A stretch of DNA of 20,303 nucleotides from a virus: positions 1-20,303 of IMG/VR virus record IMGVR_UViG_3300035698_016964, one strand, 5' to 3'. Below the pieces are notes generated by a model. That model was given only the letters and a program-made list of their open reading frames with translations, was not told where the DNA came from and made no database searches. Made by a program: the position numbers and the translations under genes. Below, in pieces: positions 16,788 to 20,303 of this stretch (positions are counted from its first letter, which is position 1; every line of letters begins with the position of its first letter).

Positions 16788-17095
16788 TTTTTACCATTTT
16801 GTTTTATTGTTTTTATAATCGTTATCTGTAATTGTTCTAATTTTTTAGACAACTCTTTATGATCTTGTTTATTTTCTTGTTGATAATCTTTGACCATTTC
16901 TGTTATTTCATTTTTATTAATCCTACTTTCTTTTCTTATATCCTTAATATCTTTTTTAATATTAACTATCTCTACTTGATTATTACTTATTCTCTTCTCA
17001 TTATAAACGAATGTTTTAAATAAAGCAACTATACTTCCAAAAACTGCTGTTATCGTTGCAATAATAAATCCAACCATTAAAGATTTATGAGGCAT
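16784..17095 (-). CDS. Membrane-anchored coiled-coil protein, spanin or holin candidate
   Basis: A 103-residue protein with one N-terminal membrane helix (LMVGFIIATITAVFGSIVAL, residues 6-25) followed by a long charged coiled coil (NNQVEIVNIKKDIKDIRKES, QDHKELSKKLEQLQITIIK). This N-in, helix-out layout is shared by inner-membrane spanins and by some small tail or lysis accessory proteins. There is no lipoprotein partner gene visible. It lies between an uncharacterised gene and the holin candidate, making a small lysis group before the terminase plausible but unproven. ATG start; TAA stop. Confidence 0.45.
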   Translation of the reverse strand: MPHKSLMVGFIIATITAVFGSIVALFKTFVYNEKRISNNQVEIVNIKKDIKDIRKESRINKNEITEMVKDYQQENKQDHKELSKKLEQLQITIIKTIKQNGKK

Positions 17096-17105
17096 AACTA
17101 ATAAT

Positions 17106-17723
17106 TTATATTGGTAATTTATTCATTTTTTTTATAATTGTATCATTAACATCTTCAAATAATTTTCTCTCTCTATTTCCTCTTGATATTTTATTTTTAT
17201 CTTTCTTCATTATTTTATCTAATTGTTCTTTATATTCTAACATATCTATAATAGATTTATATGCTTTAGATTTTTCATCCATATTAGATAGTTCTACTTC
17301 TATCTCTTTTACATCTCCATTTATCGTTTCTTTTCTTATTCCATGCTTTTTATAGGGTATCTTATTTAACTCTACAATATACTCATCTAAACCTTCAAGT
17401 AAGTTAAGATATAATCTCTCTGTTGTAGTAAAAGTTAATTGCTTATATTTTTCAATACATAATCTTACTTTTTCAAAACTTTCTAAATCAGAATATTTAT
17501 TTCTTTCTACATGATTATTCAAAACTATTTCTTTTCTCTTCTTTAATTCCATATTTTTATATATCGAATTTCCATAAACCCAATACATATATGTTATAGT
17601 ATTATTAAAGAACTTCTTTCCAGAGGATCTATCCGTAGAATATAATTCTTTTAACTCTTTTACTTCTCCTCCTTGATGAGTTAATCTTACTTTACCATGT
17701 TTATCTAAATAAAGTAATTCCAT
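17106..17723 (-). CDS. Uncharacterised protein upstream of terminase
   Basis: A 205-residue protein, helical and charged, with no signal or membrane segment. A distinctive early segment is SSGKKFFNNTITYMYWVYGN (about residues 33-52), followed by helices such as SDLESFEKVRLCIEKYKQLT and KSIIDMLEYKEQLDKIMKKD. A gene of this general type, a small helical protein with an aromatic-rich Y-x-x-W-x-Y segment, is often found near the terminase in crAss-like phages; a small-terminase or packaging accessory role is possible but not shown. It starts with ATG 1 nt after the stop of the preceding gene and ends in TAA 10 nt before the next gene. Confidence 0.5.
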   Translation of the reverse strand: MELLYLDKHGKVRLTHQGGEVKELKELYSTDRSSGKKFFNNTITYMYWVYGNSIYKNMELKKRKEIVLNNHVERNKYSDLESFEKVRLCIEKYKQLTFTTTERLYLNLLEGLDEYIVELNKIPYKKHGIRKETINGDVKEIEVELSNMDEKSKAYKSIIDMLEYKEQLDKIMKKDKNKISRGNRERKLFEDVNDTIIKKMNKLPI

Positions 17724-17724
17724 A

Positions 17725-18012
17725 TTATATTCCTCTCTCTGCTATCCATTTGTTAGAAATTTTAATACCACCTTTTGCAATATCCCAAGGAAGTAATTCA
17801 TGGGAATGAAATTTACCAACAACAAAACCACCATCATTATTCCACCAATGACATCTAATACCTAAAAGAACTTTTTTCTTTATAAGTTTTTTATCTATCT
17901 CTACTTCTTTGAATTTAAAAATCTTCTCTTCTACCCACATCTTTTGTTTTATATTATCTCTATGAGCAACTTGGGAACCTTGTTTTATCCAATATTTTTC
18001 ATCATCTAACAT
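17725..18012 (-). CDS. Uncharacterised small protein
   Basis: A 95-residue protein. The C-terminal half carries the most distinctive residues: GIRCHWWNNDGGFVVGKFHS then HELLPWDIAKGG. The C-H-W-W and F-H-S-H-E-L-x-P-x-x-I-A pattern resembles small conserved proteins of Bacteroidota phages found beside the packaging genes; no function is known to me. ATG start with an AT-rich element 11 nt upstream; TAA stop; translationally close to the next gene. Confidence 0.5.
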   Translation of the reverse strand: MLDDEKYWIKQGSQVAHRDNIKQKMWVEEKIFKFKEVEIDKKLIKKKVLLGIRCHWWNNDGGFVVGKFHSHELLPWDIAKGGIKISNKWIAERGI

Positions 18013-18023
18013 AATTTTATCTT

Positions 18024-18040
18024 TTTTTATTTAATAAATA
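18024..18040 (-). promoter_or_regulatory. AT-rich start element, 11 nt before ATG 18012
   Basis: The coding strand reads TATTTATTAAATAAAAA. Confidence 0.45.
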
Positions 18041-18082
18041 ATTTTACAAATATACTATTTATTTCATTTTTTACAAATATCT

Positions 18083-18265
18083 TTATTTGAATAAATTTAA
18101 TTTATCTTCTATCTTTTTTAATTCTTCTTCTACTCTTTTAATCTGGTTATTCAAATTAATTAATCCTCTTTCATGCATCTTTTGTTCTTCTAATAATCTT
18201 TCTTTAGATATAATATAAATTACTGTTTCTTCAAGTTGTTCTTCTGATATTTTTTTAATTGACAT
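18083..18265 (-). CDS. Small coiled-coil protein
   Basis: A 60-residue protein, almost entirely a charged amphipathic helix (EEQLEETVIYIISKERLLEE, INLNNQIKRVEEELKKIEDK). No membrane segment is present. It has an ATG start with an AT-rich element 8 nt upstream and a TAA stop, so it is a likely real gene lying just after the tail fibre. It could be a small fibre-associated or regulatory protein; nothing identifies it. Confidence 0.45.
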   Translation of the reverse strand: MSIKKISEEQLEETVIYIISKERLLEEQKMHERGLINLNNQIKRVEEELKKIEDKLNLFK

Positions 18266-18273
18266 AACATTAA

Positions 18274-18290
18274 TTTTAATTAGTAAATAT
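18274..18290 (-). promoter_or_regulatory. AT-rich start element, 8 nt before ATG 18265
   Basis: The coding strand reads ATATTTACTAATTAAAA. Confidence 0.45.
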
Positions 18291-18298
18291 TTTAAATA

Positions 18299-20303
18299 TT
18301 ATTTTGTTAATTCATTTGAGCTACCCATAGTATCTCTTTCTAAATGAATTCCTGTTTGAGTAATAAAAACCCTATCTCTATATTCATTTCCACCAGTTGC
18401 AACAATTCTCTTAACTCTTATTTTAACTTGCGCTCCTATTAAATAATTTGTTAAAGTAACTGCTCCCATATCTAAATAAAAATTATGCAATGCAGCGGAA
18501 CCTGTTGGAATCGTATATTCAGCACTTAACACAGCTTGTTCTACCCAGACTTCATCGTTATCAGCACAAGCTACCCATACACTAAATTTAGCATAGCTAT
18601 CTGTTCCTGAATCTTGTAGTTTTGCTATAGAAAAATGAACATGAGCATGTCCTTCTGTTCCTTCTTTCCACCAATGAGGAAGTTCATTAGCTTGTAAATC
18701 AATATAATCATTAACTTTAAAACAATATTCATTTGTATTTGCAGTAAACGGTTCCCATGTTGGAAAATTAGAAGATGGAACTTTAGCATTAGAAATAGGA
18801 AATTGCACATCTTCCCATACCCTCGCTGTTCCTACTAAACTTAAATGTCCATTATTAGCAAAAGAAGTATAATTAGTAGCTTGATCTCCTAATCTTGTTG
18901 CTCCAACAATATGTAATTCTGTTTGAGGAGTTGTTGTTCCAATTCCAACTTTTCCAGTTTCATCTATAGTTACCTTAGGAACAGTTCCATATCTTATTCG
19001 AAGTTTATTTGAATAATCAATATATCCATAAGCCCCATCAGTATGAAAATCTAAATTCTGCCCCCCTGTATCTTGTAATCTTAAAGTTGGATTTGATGTT
19101 GCTTCAATATGAAGTTCTTTTAAAGGAGTTGTTGTTCCAATTCCAACCCTACTATTAGCACCATCAACATAAAAAATATTTGCTCTTTTTCCATCTCCAA
19201 CCCAAAGATTTCTATATTGTGTGTTTGCTCCCAAATAACCATCATAATTTATGTAACCTGTTCTTGTTGCATTTATAGTAGGTGCAAAAACAATCTCATC
19301 ATTTATTGCAATATTTCCATAAACATCTAATTTTTCATAAGGTGTTGTTGTTCATATCCCTAGTCTTGCGTTAGCTATATCCCGAAAGAAATTGGCGTTA
19401 TCTTGTGCTAGATTCGTTCAATCAGAAAATACTACACTACCTGCTGTTAGTGAGGTTGTCAAACTTTCTACATCTGGTAGTGATGTGGCTGTATGTGTAT
19501 GTCATGGGTTTGCTCCTGTTGTTACGTTAGCTCATGTTACTGTTGTTGCTGCTACTGTACCTGTTACCGTTACTATACTACTAATGGTATCTATAGTCAT
19601 AACATTCGTACTAGCATCAGCTTTGTTGAAATTGAACGCTGTAGCGTGGTCTGCACTAGGATAGAAAATTGATTGAGCTAGATATTTAGTTCTACTTAAT
19701 GAATCTATTGAATATAAGAAATTTGAATTAGCATTGTTTAATTGAAATACATTAGCTCCTGCATTATCTGAAAGTTTATACTGTATATTACCAGCACCTG
19801 TCGCATTAGCTTCTACTACATAATTACCACCAGTCCATCATACTACCCAATAAGGATTACTACTAGGATTATTACCATAAAATATTCTAGCAGTATTATC
19901 TGTTAAATATAAATCAGCAGCATTAGCTTTTATACTGCCGTATGTCTCTAACGCTATCGCTCAACCATTGATATATACTTTACTTCAATCCCAAGTAAAA
20001 TTGGCACTCCCTTCTAAAGTTCAAGCATTAGAATAAACAACATGATTATCAGTTATCCCTGATATGAAATTAGCTCATGTTATATTTCAAGCAGTTGTTA
20101 AATTATAGTTCCCTGTTCAATCTGTTCACGATAGAAAATGTCAAGCATTGGTTATGCTTCGTCTGTCTGTGTTATTGGTTATGAATCATATATCAAAATT
20201 ATCTATAGAACCTAATGTCTTTTTAGCTCATAGAGTATTTCAGTTTAGTCTCCAAGTATTTAATGTATTTAATCATGAATCAACCCAAGCAGGTGTTCAG
20301 TCA
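18299..20303 (-). CDS. Tail-fibre protein, 5'-partial, with TGA read as glycine
   Basis: The frame is open from the window edge to TAA at 18299 if TGA is sense: 18 in-frame TGA codons (19352 to 20299) and no TAA or TAG. About 667 residues are visible. N-terminal part: W-R-L-N-G-N-T-L-G-A-K-K-T-L-G, GNITGANFISG, FTWDGSKVYING and GANPGHTHTATSLP, all common in fibre shafts and tips. Then three G-I-G-T-T-T-P repeats, each followed by a short beta segment (YEKLDVYGN, LKELHIEA, TELHIVG). The last 140 or so residues, from VQFPISNAKVPSSNFPTW through HWWKEGTEGHAHVHFS to LERDTMGSSNELTK, form a C-terminal beta domain widespread in phage fibres. It probably binds the host surface. With standard code the only start is TTG 19234 inside the shaft, with no start signal, giving a 311-residue stump. 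GGA is the main glycine codon below 19340; above it TGA (18) and about 16 GGN codons share the role. The N-terminus is outside the window. Confidence 0.85.
18927..18949 (-). repeat. Direct repeat coding G-I-G-T-T-T-P, copy 1
   Basis: A 23-bp stretch identical to 19125-19147. It encodes the fibre motif V-G-I-G-T-T-T-P with glycine as GGA. Confidence 0.9.
19125..19147 (-). repeat. Direct repeat coding G-I-G-T-T-T-P, copy 2
   Basis: Identical to copy 1 over 23 bp, again with GGA for the second glycine of the motif. Confidence 0.9.
19341..19363 (-). repeat. Diverged copy 3 of the G-I-G-T-T-T-P repeat with TGA for Gly
   Basis: The first 13 bp on the plus strand match copies 1 and 2 except for one base, then it diverges. 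The codon that is GGA in copies 1 and 2 is TGA here (19354-19352). This is where the TGA-containing part of the fibre gene begins. Confidence 0.85.

Noticed and set aside
18299-19234. Stand-alone 311-residue fibre gene starting at TTG 19234
   Set aside because: The TTG is in the middle of a continuous fibre repeat and has no AT-rich start element or A-rich leader; the homology continues upstream through the TGA codons.
19392-19664. Plus-strand 90-residue open frame, Val/Thr-rich
   Set aside because: It is the reverse image of the fibre frame. Its open length follows from Thr, Val and Ala codons on the minus strand, it starts with TTG, and it has no start signal.
19352-20303. Tail fibre as a decayed pseudogene, or TGA as tryptophan
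   Set aside because: Decay would bring TAA, TAG and frameshifts as well, and none occur in 317 codons. Tryptophan would give non-fibre strings such as G-I-W-T-T-T-P and F-S-D-W-T-N-L, and TGG is already used for tryptophan there.
1-20303. tRNA genes, CRISPR arrays, or a diversity-generating retroelement
   Set aside because: No cloverleaf, spaced repeat array or reverse transcriptase was found by eye; in particular no suppressor tRNA for UGA is visible in this window.

Overview
This window is the virion-morphogenesis region of a tailed double-stranded DNA phage. Every credible gene lies on the minus strand, so transcription runs from high to low coordinates. The DNA is very AT-rich and Shine-Dalgarno sequences are essentially absent; starts are preceded by A-rich leaders. 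Gene order (terminase, portal, scaffold-like protein, major capsid protein, ring/adaptor-like proteins) and local sequence features recall crAss-like phages (Crassvirales) and related phages of Bacteroidota, but the family assignment is an inference from memory of motifs, not a search.

Layout in the direction of transcription: (1) 20303-18299, the 3' two thirds or so of a tail-fibre gene, open at the window edge; (2) 18265-16501, five small genes, including two small membrane proteins that could be lysis genes; (3) 16493-8927, the DNA-packaging and head module: large terminase, portal, a tiny Gly/Arg-rich gene that needs a -1 frameshift, a scaffold-like protein and the major capsid protein, closed by a strong terminator hairpin; (4) 8828-6260, three further structural or head-tail connector genes; (5) 6178-701, a sugar-decoration cassette (sulfotransferase, methyltransferase, three glycosyltransferases, one with three domains) with overlapping genes; (6) 704-12, a second ring/adaptor-like protein whose start overlaps the last glycosyltransferase stop.

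The standout observation is in the tail fibre. Between 19352 and 20303 its reading frame contains 18 TGA codons and no TAA or TAG. Reading TGA as glycine restores a continuous, typical fibre protein: the repeat motif G-I-G-T-T-T-P has GGA in two copies and TGA in the third, and contexts such as F-S-D-[TGA]-T-N-L, W-D-[TGA]-S-K-V-Y and W-R-L-N-[TGA]-N-T-L-[TGA] fit glycine and not tryptophan. TGA=Gly is genetic code 25, known from Absconditabacteria (SR1) and Gracilibacteria. All other genes in the window, about 18 kb, have no internal TGA. The switch is abrupt and falls inside a shared fibre repeat. It is therefore either a fibre domain acquired from a code-25 genome or an assembly chimera. 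All genes outside the fibre would still be translated almost unchanged under code 25, because nearly all stops are TAA/TAG and the three TGA stops (all in ATGA overlaps) have a TAA or TAG one to five codons later.

A second signal is a 17-bp AT-rich element (coding-strand core TTTATTAATTAAAA) that sits 8-12 nt before seven different start codons and looks like a translation-start or very short-leader promoter element.
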